A stretch of 64,000 nucleotides of DNA, from the NCBI GenBank assembly GCA_002753515.1, contig PEAK01000016.1:1-64000 (forward strand), in the 5' to 3' direction. How positions within the stretch are numbered: the first letter of the stretch is position 1; the number at the start of each line of letters is the position of its first letter. The translations under genes were made by a program, and so were the position numbers. Source of the stretch: Magnetococcales bacterium. GTDB lineage: Bacteria > Pseudomonadota > Magnetococcia > Magnetococcales > UBA8363. Under the pieces are notes generated by a model, which worked only from the letters and a program-made list of their open reading frames with translations, did not search any database and had not been told where the DNA came from. Shown piece after piece: positions 40,355-50,826 of the stretch.

Positions 40355-40392
40355 TAGAGGGGCTTAACAACGAGATAGGATGCTGGGTGCCT

Positions 40393-40623
40393 CTATTTTG
40401 ACTCCTGGGAAAAGCTGTGATCAAGCTCGTCCAAAATGGCCAATCCTTTTTCAATAGAGCCCCGCGCTACCAACGCCCGGAATCGGGTTTCCATATCGGA
40501 CTGGGCCAGAGCAACTGTTGAAAGTTCTTCCATCAGTTTGTTGAGGCTGATTTGCCGTTGTGTGGCTAGGTTTTTCAGCCTTTGATGCTTGTCGTCAGGA
40601 AGGCGGATAGTCAGCGTACTCAT
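40393..40623 (-). CDS. RHH/HicB-like antitoxin-type protein, no obvious toxin partner
   Basis: MSTLTIRLPDDKHQRLKNLATQRQISLNKLMEELSTVAL. Confidence 0.7.
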   Translation of the reverse strand: MSTLTIRLPDDKHQRLKNLATQRQISLNKLMEELSTVALAQSDMETRFRALVARGSIEKGLAILDELDHSFSQESK

Positions 40624-41741
40624 CATGAAATCCTTTTAATCAACTGTATTAAACCCGATTGTGCTTTAGAGAGCGCAAGGATGATCCCACATCCAGGGGT
40701 CTCGGTCAGATCCAGGCGGGTGAGTTGTGGGAGGAGGGGACGGGATTGGCTGGCGATCCAGCGGGCTATGCTGAGGCTATCGCCATCTTCAAGATCGGGA
40801 ATTTCGAATAAAGGGTGATGGTCCAGCATGGTGAATACAGGGCTGAACAATTTTTTGACCTCACCGAAATCACAAATCCATCCCATGATGGATTCGAGGG
40901 GTGCGGAAAGGTGCAAGCGCAGGGTAAAGGTATGGCCATGAATGCGTCGGCGCGGGTCGTCTTCTTGCACATTGGATAGACGAACGGCACTATCCAGGGT
41001 CATCTCTTTCCAGATGCGATAGTTGTGACCATTGTAGTGTGCCCCGGATGACGATGTTTCCATCACCGTGACCCAGGCCAGTTCTGGTAGCACAGGGTGC
41101 AGTTGTTGCCAGATCCAGTGGGATAACACTTCGCTCGTGGGATTTTCCAGGCCCTGAATATCATTCAGGCAACGATGATGCAGCAACGTTTGGATGGGTT
41201 GCCACAGGGTATCGAGGTCATCGTAATCGATGCGATTGCTCTTTGTAGGCGTGTCGGGGTGACGCGCCGCGATGAGGACACGAAATCCATGGCCATGCAT
41301 GCGTCCACAGGGGTGTCCTGGTGCCACGTGGGGCAGTTGATGCGCCGATTCAAAACGGTAACGGCGCCACACCAAGGTGTTTTGCCCGGGTGCGACATCC
41401 ATTCCCTGTTCCGGCGTGGCATGGAGACGGATGCGCTGGATGCCGGTCCATGGCATTTGTTGCAGCAACCAATGGGCCAGATTGTCATCCGTGGGTTGTT
41501 GCGGCAGGCAATCGTTGAGCAGGCGATAGTCGAGGGGGGCAACGATATTTTGCCAAATGGTTTGGAGCGTTGCAACCTCGGTACCTGGGCGGAGTGCCGG
41601 ATCCATGGGTGGTGCTGTACGGATTTGCGCTAAAAAACCATGGCCATGCAAACGGCTGCTGCGGTGACCTGCGGGCTGGTTGGTGAGGTATCGGGCCGCT
41701 TCAAATCGGGCTTGAGATGTTAATAAAAATTGATCCATCAT
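40623..41741 (-). CDS. triple 6-pyruvoyl/6-carboxy-tetrahydropterin synthase (QueD)-like protein
   Basis: Three PTPS-like repeats with HGH motifs (SSRLHGHGF, CGRMHGHGF, RRRIHGHTF); next to queC; start chosen at MMDQFLL to avoid overlap with queC. Confidence 0.82.
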   Translation of the reverse strand: MMDQFLLTSQARFEAARYLTNQPAGHRSSRLHGHGFLAQIRTAPPMDPALRPGTEVATLQTIWQNIVAPLDYRLLNDCLPQQPTDDNLAHWLLQQMPWTGIQRIRLHATPEQGMDVAPGQNTLVWRRYRFESAHQLPHVAPGHPCGRMHGHGFRVLIAARHPDTPTKSNRIDYDDLDTLWQPIQTLLHHRCLNDIQGLENPTSEVLSHWIWQQLHPVLPELAWVTVMETSSSGAHYNGHNYRIWKEMTLDSAVRLSNVQEDDPRRRIHGHTFTLRLHLSAPLESIMGWICDFGEVKKLFSPVFTMLDHHPLFEIPDLEDGDSLSIARWIASQSRPLLPQLTRLDLTETPGCGIILALSKAQSGLIQLIKRIS

Positions 41742-41751
41742 GGCATGTCCT

Positions 41752-42453
41752 TTAAGGGGAAGCCAGGAATGCGGCATAGCCATCGGCGCGCAGGCGACAG
41801 GAGGGGCAGGTGCCGCATCCCCATCCCCAATTGTGTTGTTCGCGACGCTCGCCCAGGTAGCAGGTATGGGTTTCATGGCGCACCAGATCGAGGAAATCCA
41901 CGCCACCCAAGGATTGCGCCAAGTGCCAGATTTCTCCTTTGTTGAGCCACATCAATGGTGTTTCAATACAAAACCGGCTTGCCATGCCACAATTGAGGGC
42001 CACCTGCAACGCTTTGATGGCATCATCCCGGCAGTCTGGATAACCGGAAGAGTCGGTTTGGCACATGCCGGCAACCAACCGGTCGATTCCCCGGCGATAG
42101 GCCAGGGCGGCGGCAAAAGAAAGAAAAAGAATATTGCGGCCCGGGACGAAGGTGTTGGGGAGGCCATGCTGGGAGTACGCAATGGCCCGCTCCCTGGTTA
42201 AGGCGGTATCGCTGATCTGACCGAGTGTTTGCAAGTTGATGAGGTGGTCGTCGCCCAGGCGTTCCCCCCATTGGGGGAAGCGGTGCCGAATGGTTGTCAG
42301 AATGGTTTGCCGGCAGGTGAGTTCGATGGCGTGGCGTTGCCCATAATCGAATCCTATCGTCTCCACCCGGTGGTATCGGGACAGTGCCCACGCCAGGCAG
42401 GTGGTGGAATCCTGGCCACCGGAAAACAATACCAATGATTTTGCAGTATCCAA
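41752..42453 (-). CDS. queC: 7-cyano-7-deazaguanine synthase QueC
   Basis: [54 protein letters not shown]. Confidence 0.96.
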   Translation of the reverse strand: MDTAKSLVLFSGGQDSTTCLAWALSRYHRVETIGFDYGQRHAIELTCRQTILTTIRHRFPQWGERLGDDHLINLQTLGQISDTALTRERAIAYSQHGLPNTFVPGRNILFLSFAAALAYRRGIDRLVAGMCQTDSSGYPDCRDDAIKALQVALNCGMASRFCIETPLMWLNKGEIWHLAQSLGGVDFLDLVRHETHTCYLGERREQHNWGWGCGTCPSCRLRADGYAAFLASP

Positions 42454-42517
42454 GGGCGATCCGTTCCAATATCAAAGGTTTATTTTGTTTTCCCGACATG
42501 GGACACGTGTGATCGTT

Positions 42518-43072
42518 TCAGCTTTCTTTTATTTCTAGGGGGTTGACCAAGTCCAGTTCAGTTTTGCGCAGACGTTGCAGCTTGACCTCACCACTGCCGG
42601 TATGGAAGAAGATTTTCCGACCCCAGGGGCCACCAACATCGGAAGCGACCAGATGCAAACGTTCTTTGCGGATCATGTCCATGGCGGTTTCGACATTTCT
42701 TTTCCCGATTGCCACGGTGGAAGCTTCTTCTTTGCCGGGAAGGTTGAACATCATGGCACCCCCAAATAATTTGGCTTCGAGTTCCTTGTTGGGGATTCCC
42801 ATCTGATGGAACCATGAGAGCATGAAGTGGGTGGAACACGAAACGAAATCGCCCATCATTCGGCACACTTTGACGCCGTTTGCGCTGCCGTGGGAACACG
42901 GACGGGAGGGTAGTTTGCCATGACCCATGGCACTGAGTTTGGTTTGTGGGTGAAAAAGAACCAGGGAAACGCACGAACCCAGGACAGTACACACTTCTGT
43001 TGGCCGGGTACCGACGAATAATTCGCCGGGTTCCAAATAGACGGATGCGGGAGTGGTTTCAAGAATGCCCAT
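42518..43072 (-). CDS. cheD: chemoreceptor glutamine deamidase CheD
   Basis: VCTVLGSCVSLVLFHPQTKLSAMGHGKLP; AKLFGGAMMF; IGKRNVETAMDMI. Confidence 0.93.
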   Translation of the reverse strand: MGILETTPASVYLEPGELFVGTRPTEVCTVLGSCVSLVLFHPQTKLSAMGHGKLPSRPCSHGSANGVKVCRMMGDFVSCSTHFMLSWFHQMGIPNKELEAKLFGGAMMFNLPGKEEASTVAIGKRNVETAMDMIRKERLHLVASDVGGPWGRKIFFHTGSGEVKLQRLRKTELDLVNPLEIKES

Positions 43073-43078
43073 GCTGTT

Positions 43079-43753
43079 TTAACATAATTGGGTAGTGATG
43101 TAGTGTTGAACCGCTTGTTTCAGGTCGGTGTCATGGGAGGCATCGAGCCAGATCATGACGGAGCCGGACACGTGTTTGATTGGAATGGACAGGTCAATCC
43201 TGAGAGTGATGGAGTGGGCATCGGCATTGTTTTCATTGGGCGCATTTGGTACGTCAGAGTTGGGTTCCATGGGGCATGACCGGTTCCAAAGGGTGGGTTT
43301 TCCGCGAAAGAACAGGGGTTTGTTTCCTTCCAACTCCGAATCGAGCAGACGACTCAAAGTGCTGATACAGGTATATAGCAACAGATCTGCGACATCGGTG
43401 AGTGCTTCGGCACAGACCTGATCCTGCAGGGCTTGCGGGACGGGTTCACCGTAGAGGGCGTCCAGGAAAGGTCCCAGGGAGTCGGCGCGCAGGAGCAGCA
43501 CGGCATTGCCGGGGAGATCGGCCTTATTGGTCATCATCAAGCGAAATACCATGTGGAGCAGGCAGGCCGATTCACCGACCATCGAGGTGATTGTTTGGGT
43601 CAATTGTTTTGCCGGAGTTGTTTCCAGGCAGGGGGTGGAAAATTCAATTTCGGCATCGACCATTTCGCTCAGCGTTGGCAGGGCGTTACCCAGGCTGAGA
43701 TTGAACATCTCCTTGATGGCGTCTTCTTCAAACTCAGTGAGCATTGTTGGCAC
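43079..43753 (-). CDS. CheC-like phosphatase-family protein
   Basis: LTEFEEDAIKEMFNLSLGNALPTLSEMVDAEIEFSTP; second helix EALTDVADLLLYTCISTL. Confidence 0.78.
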   Translation of the reverse strand: MPTMLTEFEEDAIKEMFNLSLGNALPTLSEMVDAEIEFSTPCLETTPAKQLTQTITSMVGESACLLHMVFRLMMTNKADLPGNAVLLLRADSLGPFLDALYGEPVPQALQDQVCAEALTDVADLLLYTCISTLSRLLDSELEGNKPLFFRGKPTLWNRSCPMEPNSDVPNAPNENNADAHSITLRIDLSIPIKHVSGSVMIWLDASHDTDLKQAVQHYITTQLC

Positions 43754-43774
43754 CAGTACGAAAGGTCATAAGTC

Positions 43775-44176
43775 TTATGGTATGGCCATTAATTTTTGAT
43801 GATCATTCCAGGAATCGCGAATGATCCTTATGATATCGGCATGGGTGCTGCTTTTGTTGATGTAGAAGCGGGCGCCTGCCAACAGGCAATCCTCCCAGAC
43901 TTCGGGATGATTGACCGACGTCAACATGATAACACAGGTCGTGGGACAGGAGGCGAGGATGGTTTTCAGGGCGGCTATGCCGTGCATGACGGGCATTTCG
44001 ATGTCGCACAGGGTAATATCGGGTTTGAGAGCGTTGTGGAGTTCGACGCCTTCCCGACCATCTTCGGCTTCACCGATGACGGAAAACCCCGCTTCTTCCA
44101 AGAGCTTCCGGAACATCATACGAATAGCGAAATCGTCATCAATGAGTAGAATAGTGTTTCTTGCGTCAGTTTTCAT
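43775..44176 (-). CDS. CheY-like single-domain response regulator
   Basis: ILLIDDDFAIRMMFRKLLEEAGF; DITLCDIEMPVMHGI; INKSSTHADII. Confidence 0.9.
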   Translation of the reverse strand: MKTDARNTILLIDDDFAIRMMFRKLLEEAGFSVIGEAEDGREGVELHNALKPDITLCDIEMPVMHGIAALKTILASCPTTCVIMLTSVNHPEVWEDCLLAGARFYINKSSTHADIIRIIRDSWNDHQKLMAIP

Positions 44177-44201
44177 AATCATTTCCTTCTAGTTCTTTCT
44201 A

Positions 44202-45311
44202 TTATTCTTTTATAAGATCTGGCAGATTGACGCGAAATACCGACCCTTTGCCCAGTTCACTGGTGACGATGATTGTGCCGCGATGGGCATCACAAATCTT
44301 TTTGACGATGGAAAGCCCCAAACCTGTGCTTTTTTCCTTGCCAGTGGGCCGGGCACTTAATTTTTGGAAAGCGCCAAACAGCCGGGAGTGTTCTTCTTCA
44401 GGAATGCCGGGTCCCTGGTCTTGGACGGCAAACCATATGTGGTCCGCATCCTGGCCGGAACTGACGGTGACCTGCGTGCCCGGGTTGGAAAATTTGATAG
44501 CATTTCCCAGCAGATTATCGATAACCTGAGCCAAACGATCTTCATCAAAGGTGATTGTTCGGGTCGGTGTTGGTTTGTAATGCATATGAATGGATTTTTT
44601 CTCGGCGGCAAAGCGGAACAATTCCATGCGGCTTTGCAGCAGTTGCGTCAGGTTACCCGGTTTCAGATGCATGTCGAACTGGCCACTCTCAATGACCGTA
44701 ACATCCAGCAGGTCATTGATAAGATTGCTCATTTGTGTTCCAACATTGTGTATGGTCTGAATAAAACGCCGTTGTTCCTCTTCCGTAAGTTTCAAGTTGA
44801 GAAGCATATCGGACAGGCCGCAAATGGAGTTGAGCGGGTTGCGCAGATCGTGGGCCGCCATACCGAGAAATTTGTTTTTTAACTGGTTGAGTTCAATCAG
44901 GCGTACCCTTTGCCGGAGTAGTTCCAGTTGGGTGCGGATGCGGGCCAGGACAACGTTGGGCACAAACGGTTTGCGGATAAAATCCACCGCACCCAGCTCC
45001 AATCCTTTGGTTTCGTCGGCAGGATTGTTCATGCCGGTGATGAAGATGACGGGAATTTGCGAGGTTTCCGGATGGGACCTCAAGTGCCGACATACTTCAA
45101 AACCATCCATTTCCGGCATGATGATATCGAGCAGAATGAGGTCGGGGACGGGGTCGGTCCTGGCCCTTTTCAGGGCTTGTTGGCCGTTCTTGGCAATGAA
45201 CACCTTATAGCTATCATGTAACAGGCCCACCAGGACATCAATATTGGTTTTTTCGTCGTCGACCACAAGAATTTTTGCCGATTCTTCACCCATCATACTC
45301 GGTTCCTTCAT
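44202..45311 (-). CDS. REC-histidine kinase hybrid
   Basis: ILVVDDEKTNIDVLVGLL receiver; AAHDLRNPLNSICGLSDMLL H-box; GLGLSIVKKICDAHRG. Confidence 0.93.
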   Translation of the reverse strand: MKEPSMMGEESAKILVVDDEKTNIDVLVGLLHDSYKVFIAKNGQQALKRARTDPVPDLILLDIIMPEMDGFEVCRHLRSHPETSQIPVIFITGMNNPADETKGLELGAVDFIRKPFVPNVVLARIRTQLELLRQRVRLIELNQLKNKFLGMAAHDLRNPLNSICGLSDMLLNLKLTEEEQRRFIQTIHNVGTQMSNLINDLLDVTVIESGQFDMHLKPGNLTQLLQSRMELFRFAAEKKSIHMHYKPTPTRTITFDEDRLAQVIDNLLGNAIKFSNPGTQVTVSSGQDADHIWFAVQDQGPGIPEEEHSRLFGAFQKLSARPTGKEKSTGLGLSIVKKICDAHRGTIIVTSELGKGSVFRVNLPDLIKE

Positions 45312-46239
45312 TGAACTGCCTGACTTGGTTGCGTCCTTTGCGTTTGGCTTGGTACAACGCTTTGTCCGCCATTTCCACGAACTCTTTTTTCCGATGATTG
45401 TTATTGGGGATCAGTGTTACGGTACCCAGACTGAGGGTGACATGATCGGCTGCCGTGGATTGGGGGTGGGGTAGGTGGAGATCCCGGCATCTGTCCAGGA
45501 TGCGTTGTGCGGCAACCAGGGCACCTTCGGCATTGGTTTCCGGCAGGACGCAGGCGAACTCTTCGCCACCGTAGCGACAGGCAACATCGACACTCCTGGG
45601 CAGTGAATTGGCAACAGCCCTGGCGACTTTAGTCAGGCACAGATCCCCCTCAGCATGGCCGAAATGATCATTGTAGCGTTTGAAAAAGTCGATGTCCATG
45701 AGGATGAGGGAGAGGGGATGTTGGTAGCGCAGGGAGCGTTCCCATTCGTAATCCAAAAATTCATCGAAGCGGCGTCGATTGTAAATACCCGTTAAACCAT
45801 CCAGAGTGGCCATGCGTTCCAGCAGGTCGCCACGTTTCTTCAGTTCCACATGGGTTTTGACACGCGCCAGGGTGGTCAGTGGGCTGATCGGTTTAAAAAT
45901 GTAGTCGACAGCGCCCACTTCAAATCCTTTGGCCTCCGAGCGTTCTTCAACCTGGCCCGTAATGAAAATTACGGGGATGGCCCGGGTCATGAGGTTGCTT
46001 TTCACCCGACGGCAGACCTCGTACCCGTCCATTTCCGGCATGACGACATCCAACAAAATCAAATCGGGCAAAGGTCCTTTTTCCAGCCGCTTGAGTGCTT
46101 GCAGACCATCCTTGGCAACAACTGTTTTATAGTAAGGTTTGAGCAGGCCATCCAGGACGTTGAGATTGACCTTTTCATCATCAACGATGAGGATTTTGGA
46201 TTTTTCTTCTTCCATGTTGGCAATGCGATTGTGGATCAT
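45286..46239 (-). CDS. response regulator with GGDEF diguanylate cyclase domain
   Basis: ILIVDDEKVNLNVLDGLL; DGLTGIYNRRRFDEFLDYEW; ACRYGGEEFACVLPET. Confidence 0.95.
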   Translation of the reverse strand: MIHNRIANMEEEKSKILIVDDEKVNLNVLDGLLKPYYKTVVAKDGLQALKRLEKGPLPDLILLDVVMPEMDGYEVCRRVKSNLMTRAIPVIFITGQVEERSEAKGFEVGAVDYIFKPISPLTTLARVKTHVELKKRGDLLERMATLDGLTGIYNRRRFDEFLDYEWERSLRYQHPLSLILMDIDFFKRYNDHFGHAEGDLCLTKVARAVANSLPRSVDVACRYGGEEFACVLPETNAEGALVAAQRILDRCRDLHLPHPQSTAADHVTLSLGTVTLIPNNNHRKKEFVEMADKALYQAKRKGRNQVRQFNEGTEYDG

Positions 46240-46268
46240 GATCCCAAGGTACTCCGGGTCTTGCTCGT

Positions 46269-48986
46269 TTAGATAGCCAGATGTACTGTGATTTCTTTAA
46301 AAATGCGTTGCGCTGTTTCAAATTCATAATCGTCAATTTGTACTTCCATTTTTTCCAAATCTGCATGGATGGGCTGGCCGGATAACATTTCTTTGGCTTG
46401 AGCCACCAGGAGGAGTGCATCGGAATCGCCATCTTCCAGGAGTTGCCGTAACTGGCTGAAAACAGGTTGCAACTGCTCCTTGGTGGGCATGTTCCGGGGT
46501 ATTGTGTTCCGTGGTGGCGACTTCGCGGGTATAACAGTCGCGAAATAGTGTTCCAGTCCCGACATAACCCGTTCGACCTCTTGCGAAAATGGTGGCCACA
46601 GTTCTGCAATGCCTTCGGTCGAATTGGATTTTAGCATGGTTTCCAAACGTTGGGCAGTTTCCTGCAACGTTTTGGCTCCCATCGTACCAGCCATTCCTTT
46701 GAAGGTGTGTGCCAAACGATGGGCTGCGGCGTGATCGCCCTTGTCCAAGGCTTCCTGAATGGAACGGGTGATATGGCGATGGCCGGAATAAATATTCTTC
46801 AATATTTTGTAATATAATGGTTTCTTGCCGTTCACGTTGCCGAGTCCGACCTGTATGTCCACGCCATCCAGTTGATCCGGGAGCGGGGTGTCATCCCGAT
46901 GTTCAGGTTTGAGGTTGGGGGCGGGCGTGGTTGTGCGCAGTGGTTTGGGGTCGGCATCCCCAACGGGACGCGGTTTGATGAATCGGCGTAACGTTTCAAA
47001 CAAGGTTGGGGGATGAATGGGTTTGCTCACATGCTCATTCATGCCGACGAGCAAACATTTTTCCCGATCTCCCGCCATGGCATTGGCGGTCATGGCAATG
47101 ATGGGCAGATCGGCGAATTGGGGATCGGAACGAATCGTGCGGCTGGCGGTGAAACCATCCATGACCGGCATTTGCAAATCCATGAGTACCGCATCGTAGG
47201 TGTGCGCACGAACACAATTCACCGCCTCCTGACCATTGTTGGCAATGTGGACGTGCAACCCTTCATCTTCCAGCAATTCTCTGGCGACCTGCTGATTGAT
47301 TTCATTATCTTCCACCAGGAGAATGTTGGCTCCGCGGATCGGGCCCAAATCGCAGCCGGATCCCCTGGGCAGGGTGTGGTCAGCACGTTTGGTATTTTGT
47401 CCCAGGGCGGACAAGACGGATTCAAACATGACCGAAAGGTTGACAGGTTTGGTGAGAAAAACGTCGATGCCGGCATTGTCAGCGGCCAAGGCGACATCTT
47501 CGCGGGAATAGGCGGTCACCATGATAATCTTGGGCAGGTTTAACTCGGGAAAACGTCGATTGATCTCTTGGGCGGTGCGGACGCCATCCATTTCACCCAT
47601 TTTCCAGTCAAGGAATACCATTTTGAAGGGATGTTTCTCCCTGGCAGCCCGTTCCAGCTCGAAAATGGCTTCTTCGCCCGATGCAACGGCTGTAACCTGA
47701 AAGGAAAAGGATTCCAAAGATTTTTGCAAAATTTCCCTGGCTACGGGATTGTCATCGGCAACCAATACCGGCACGCCAACGTATTCTTTGCTGGGGAGGC
47801 GGAATCGACGACGACTGGTGTCTTTGCGGGCCAGGAGCGAGGTGAAGTGAAAGGTGGAGCCTTGGTTGGGCTGACTTTCCACCCATATGGTCCCCCCCAT
47901 CATTTCCACCAACCGTTTGCAAATCGTCAATCCCAATCCGGTGCCACCGAATTTGCGGGTTGTTGAGCTGTCCGCCTGCGAAAAGGCCTGGAACAAGCGC
48001 CCCTGCTGTTCTTCGGTCAGACCAATGCCGGTATCCTGGACCTTGAAGTGCAATTCGACCTGATACTCTGCCTCTTTCAATAAATGGATGGAGAGGACGA
48101 TATTGCCTTTTTCGGTAAATTTGACGGCATTATTAGCTAGGTTGATGAGAATCTGCCCCAGGCGCAATGGATCGCCAACCAGGTGCATGGGCACCCCGGT
48201 ATCCACGTGAAAACTGACCTCCAAACCTTTCTCTTCCGCCTTCATGGCGATAAGGTTGGCGACATCGTTCAACACGTCATCCAAATGAAAGGGTACCGAT
48301 TCGATGGTGAGTTTGCCCGCTTCAATTTTGGAAAAATCGAGAATATCGTTGATGATTCCCAGCAAGGCCAGTGCTGAACTATGAATTTTGCTGACATAAT
48401 CGGCTTGCCGGGAATCCAGTTGGGTCTTCAATGCAAGATGGGCCATGCCAATGATGGCGTTCATTGGCGTGCGTATTTCATGGCTCATGTTGGCCAGGAA
48501 ATCGCTCTTGGCCTGATTGGCATTTTGTGCGATCTCTTTGGCGGCTTGCAGCTCCCGCGCTTGGTTGCGCAACAGATGCTCCCGGGAGACGGTGACGGTA
48601 ATATCCTGAATCTGGATGCAGCAATATCGATTGCCATCGTCGTTGCGTATGGCCTTGATCTGTACCATCTGATCCATTCTGGGACTCCCTTCGGCTCTTT
48701 CGGAAGCAGTGTAGAGCGGGAAGGGTGTTGGTGTCAGGCGGTGGGAGAGCGTGGTTGGCAACCCTGAACTCAAGGCATTGTCGATGGCTTTGTGGATGCG
48801 TGATTGTTTCAGTTCCTGGAAGATTGTGAACAAGGAGCGGCCCAGAACATCGTCGGAAGGAAGGCGAGTGGCTTTTTGCATCCACTTGTTCCAAAAAACA
48901 ACATCGTGTTTTTCATCGAGTATAATGGTTCCGACAGCGCTAACGTCCAAGGCGTTGGCAAGCAAACTGTTGTCCAGGTCGGCCAT
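46269..48986 (-). CDS. PAS-histidine kinase-REC-REC-Hpt hybrid sensor kinase
   Basis: [19 protein letters not shown]; two receiver domains ([26 protein letters not shown]); Hpt [17 protein letters not shown]. Confidence 0.93.
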   Translation of the reverse strand: MADLDNSLLANALDVSAVGTIILDEKHDVVFWNKWMQKATRLPSDDVLGRSLFTIFQELKQSRIHKAIDNALSSGLPTTLSHRLTPTPFPLYTASERAEGSPRMDQMVQIKAIRNDDGNRYCCIQIQDITVTVSREHLLRNQARELQAAKEIAQNANQAKSDFLANMSHEIRTPMNAIIGMAHLALKTQLDSRQADYVSKIHSSALALLGIINDILDFSKIEAGKLTIESVPFHLDDVLNDVANLIAMKAEEKGLEVSFHVDTGVPMHLVGDPLRLGQILINLANNAVKFTEKGNIVLSIHLLKEAEYQVELHFKVQDTGIGLTEEQQGRLFQAFSQADSSTTRKFGGTGLGLTICKRLVEMMGGTIWVESQPNQGSTFHFTSLLARKDTSRRRFRLPSKEYVGVPVLVADDNPVAREILQKSLESFSFQVTAVASGEEAIFELERAAREKHPFKMVFLDWKMGEMDGVRTAQEINRRFPELNLPKIIMVTAYSREDVALAADNAGIDVFLTKPVNLSVMFESVLSALGQNTKRADHTLPRGSGCDLGPIRGANILLVEDNEINQQVARELLEDEGLHVHIANNGQEAVNCVRAHTYDAVLMDLQMPVMDGFTASRTIRSDPQFADLPIIAMTANAMAGDREKCLLVGMNEHVSKPIHPPTLFETLRRFIKPRPVGDADPKPLRTTTPAPNLKPEHRDDTPLPDQLDGVDIQVGLGNVNGKKPLYYKILKNIYSGHRHITRSIQEALDKGDHAAAHRLAHTFKGMAGTMGAKTLQETAQRLETMLKSNSTEGIAELWPPFSQEVERVMSGLEHYFATVIPAKSPPRNTIPRNMPTKEQLQPVFSQLRQLLEDGDSDALLLVAQAKEMLSGQPIHADLEKMEVQIDDYEFETAQRIFKEITVHLAI

Positions 48987-49002
48987 GCGACACCAAAATT
49001 GT

Positions 49003-49698
49003 TTACAGGTTGGACAGGATGACTTCCAATTCACGTTTCAGGATGTACATGGCCTGTTGCGAAAACAGCAGCACGACGAAACCGCTCAGGGTATGCTGGG
49101 TATCTTCTTCATCACTGGTCTTGAAATCCATCATCAGGACAAAGGCGCGTTCATCGTCTTCGTTGACACCTTCCATCAAGGATTGTTTTTGCGCCGCCAA
49201 ATGCGAGGAGATGTCCAATAAAAAACGGCTGGAACCTTTCAAGAATTCGGCCGACTCGAATTCAAATTCCACGCTCATCATCTGGGTAAAGCTTTCCAGG
49301 AAGGCGTTGAGGATGACATTGCCCACGTCCAGCAGTGTTTCTTGTTCCAGTTCCGTCAAAACTTCCAGGGGAATATCTTCGTGGAGCAGGGTGCGAACCA
49401 ACTCCAGGCTTTCGTTTCCGGGAAAAATCAGCAGGGCCGTGCCTGTCAATTCCCCTTTGAAGTTTTGCCTGACCGCCACCAACTTTTCTTCCTGGCTCTC
49501 CATCAGCATGTGCGTGGCCTCTTCGTACGGGACCACTTTCAGTTTGGGGAGGGTCAAAAGTACCTCATTTTGCACCATCTGGCTCAAAGAATCGGCAGCC
49601 ATCCCCAGGCCCATGTTAAAAAATTCCTTCAGGGCATCTTCTTCCAGTTCGCTAAGCCTGAACATTTTTTTTCTTTCCCCGTGCATGATGGGTTCCAT
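49003..49698 (-). CDS. CheC-like protein
   Basis: LSELEEDALKEFFNMGLGMAADSLSQMVQNEVLLTLP; ETLLDVGNVILNAFLESFTQM. Confidence 0.78.
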   Translation of the reverse strand: MEPIMHGERKKMFRLSELEEDALKEFFNMGLGMAADSLSQMVQNEVLLTLPKLKVVPYEEATHMLMESQEEKLVAVRQNFKGELTGTALLIFPGNESLELVRTLLHEDIPLEVLTELEQETLLDVGNVILNAFLESFTQMMSVEFEFESAEFLKGSSRFLLDISSHLAAQKQSLMEGVNEDDERAFVLMMDFKTSDEEDTQHTLSGFVVLLFSQQAMYILKRELEVILSNL

Positions 49699-49709
49699 AC
49701 GATATTTTT

Positions 49710-50393
49710 TCAGGGGACCGTAAGACGATGGATGGCATCCCGGATACGAATTTTTAAATCAGGAAGTCGCGACAGGTCGAGAAACAGCATGATTTCACCT
49801 GAAATGTTTTTTTCTAACGTTTTGAATTGTACTTCCAATTGCAACACCTTGTCTTGGAGATCCAGGGGGCGACGTTTGGTCTCCTTGGCAACGGTTTCGC
49901 TTCCTGCCTCGCAGGCCTTCCCCCGGTTTTTATTGCGAGCGATTTCAATCAAGAGTTCGGCGCTACGATTGAGATGGACTTCCGGCAGTTCCGAATCCAG
50001 TTCTGTTTCCATCATGTTGGCCAGACTGCCGAGGCATGAGTGGAGAATCAGGTTGCCCAGTTCGGCCAAAACTTCCGCTTCGGTGACCTCGGAATTGCTT
50101 AAAAGTTCGGTGAGAACCTGGCTGCTGGGTTGGGGTACGAATAAAAAGGCGTCTCCGGAGAATGCCGAGGCCCCTTTGGCATCGATGAACGCCTGTCGAA
50201 TCGTATGGGCCCGGGTATCGTAGCGTTGGGCGCACTCGTCGATGGCGGGCCGTTTGGGGAGTACTTTCACGCCAGGGACCGAGACATGAATTTCTTCTCC
50301 CAGGAGTTCGCTCAAGGCAGAGGATCCCAAACCCAAGCCAATGTTGAAGGCTTCGGCCAGCATATCCAATTCCAGTGCGGTCAATGCGCTCAT
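49710..50393 (-). CDS. CheC-like protein
   Basis: LTALELDMLAEAFNIGLGLGSSALSELLGEEIHVSVP; VLAELGNLILHSCLGSLANM; start chosen at MSALTALEL. Confidence 0.75.
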   Translation of the reverse strand: MSALTALELDMLAEAFNIGLGLGSSALSELLGEEIHVSVPGVKVLPKRPAIDECAQRYDTRAHTIRQAFIDAKGASAFSGDAFLFVPQPSSQVLTELLSNSEVTEAEVLAELGNLILHSCLGSLANMMETELDSELPEVHLNRSAELLIEIARNKNRGKACEAGSETVAKETKRRPLDLQDKVLQLEVQFKTLEKNISGEIMLFLDLSRLPDLKIRIRDAIHRLTVP

Positions 50394-50430
50394 GGGGGGT
50401 ATGGGCAGGTTGCCGAGGCATATGTGCCGG

Positions 50431-50796
50431 TTACCCTGCGACTCCTTGCATGGCAGCGGTGATTTTTTCCTGATTGATGGGCTTTTTGATGAATCCGATG
50501 CCGATGGCTTCGGCGCGAAGCTGCATCCGCTCCTGGATATTGGCTGTGACCAGGTGAATGGCCAAGCCCGGCTGTTTTTCCAATAATTTTTCTGCCAGAT
50601 CAATGCCATTCATCCCGGGCATGTTAAAATCGATCAAAGCCAGATGGAGGGATTGCCCTTGTGCCTTGGCTAGGGCGTCTTCACCATCTTTCGCTTCCAG
50701 CAGATCCCAATCCTTGAATCCATCAGCGAAAAATTTACGGACCATCATGCGAGCAAGGCTGCTGTCATCGACAATCAAGGCCATTTTTTTTTCCAT
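50431..50796 (-). CDS. CheY-like response regulator
   Basis: MALIVDDSSLARMMVRKFFADGFKDWDLLEA; LALIDFNMPGMNGIDLAEKL; FIKKPINQEKI. Confidence 0.92.
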   Translation of the reverse strand: MEKKMALIVDDSSLARMMVRKFFADGFKDWDLLEAKDGEDALAKAQGQSLHLALIDFNMPGMNGIDLAEKLLEKQPGLAIHLVTANIQERMQLRAEAIGIGFIKKPINQEKITAAMQGVAG

Positions 50797-50826
50797 TGTG
50801 TTCTCCGAAAGATAAATAACAGGTGA

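Noticed and set aside
40623-42453. queD-like/queC considered as part of a Dpd-type 7-deazaguanine DNA modification system with the SNF2 helicase
   Set aside because: Genes are ~16 kb apart, no dpdA/dpdB-like genes seen; ordinary queuosine pathway is the simpler explanation
42454-42517. possible preQ1 riboswitch upstream of queC
   Set aside because: No convincing preQ1 aptamer consensus could be read by eye
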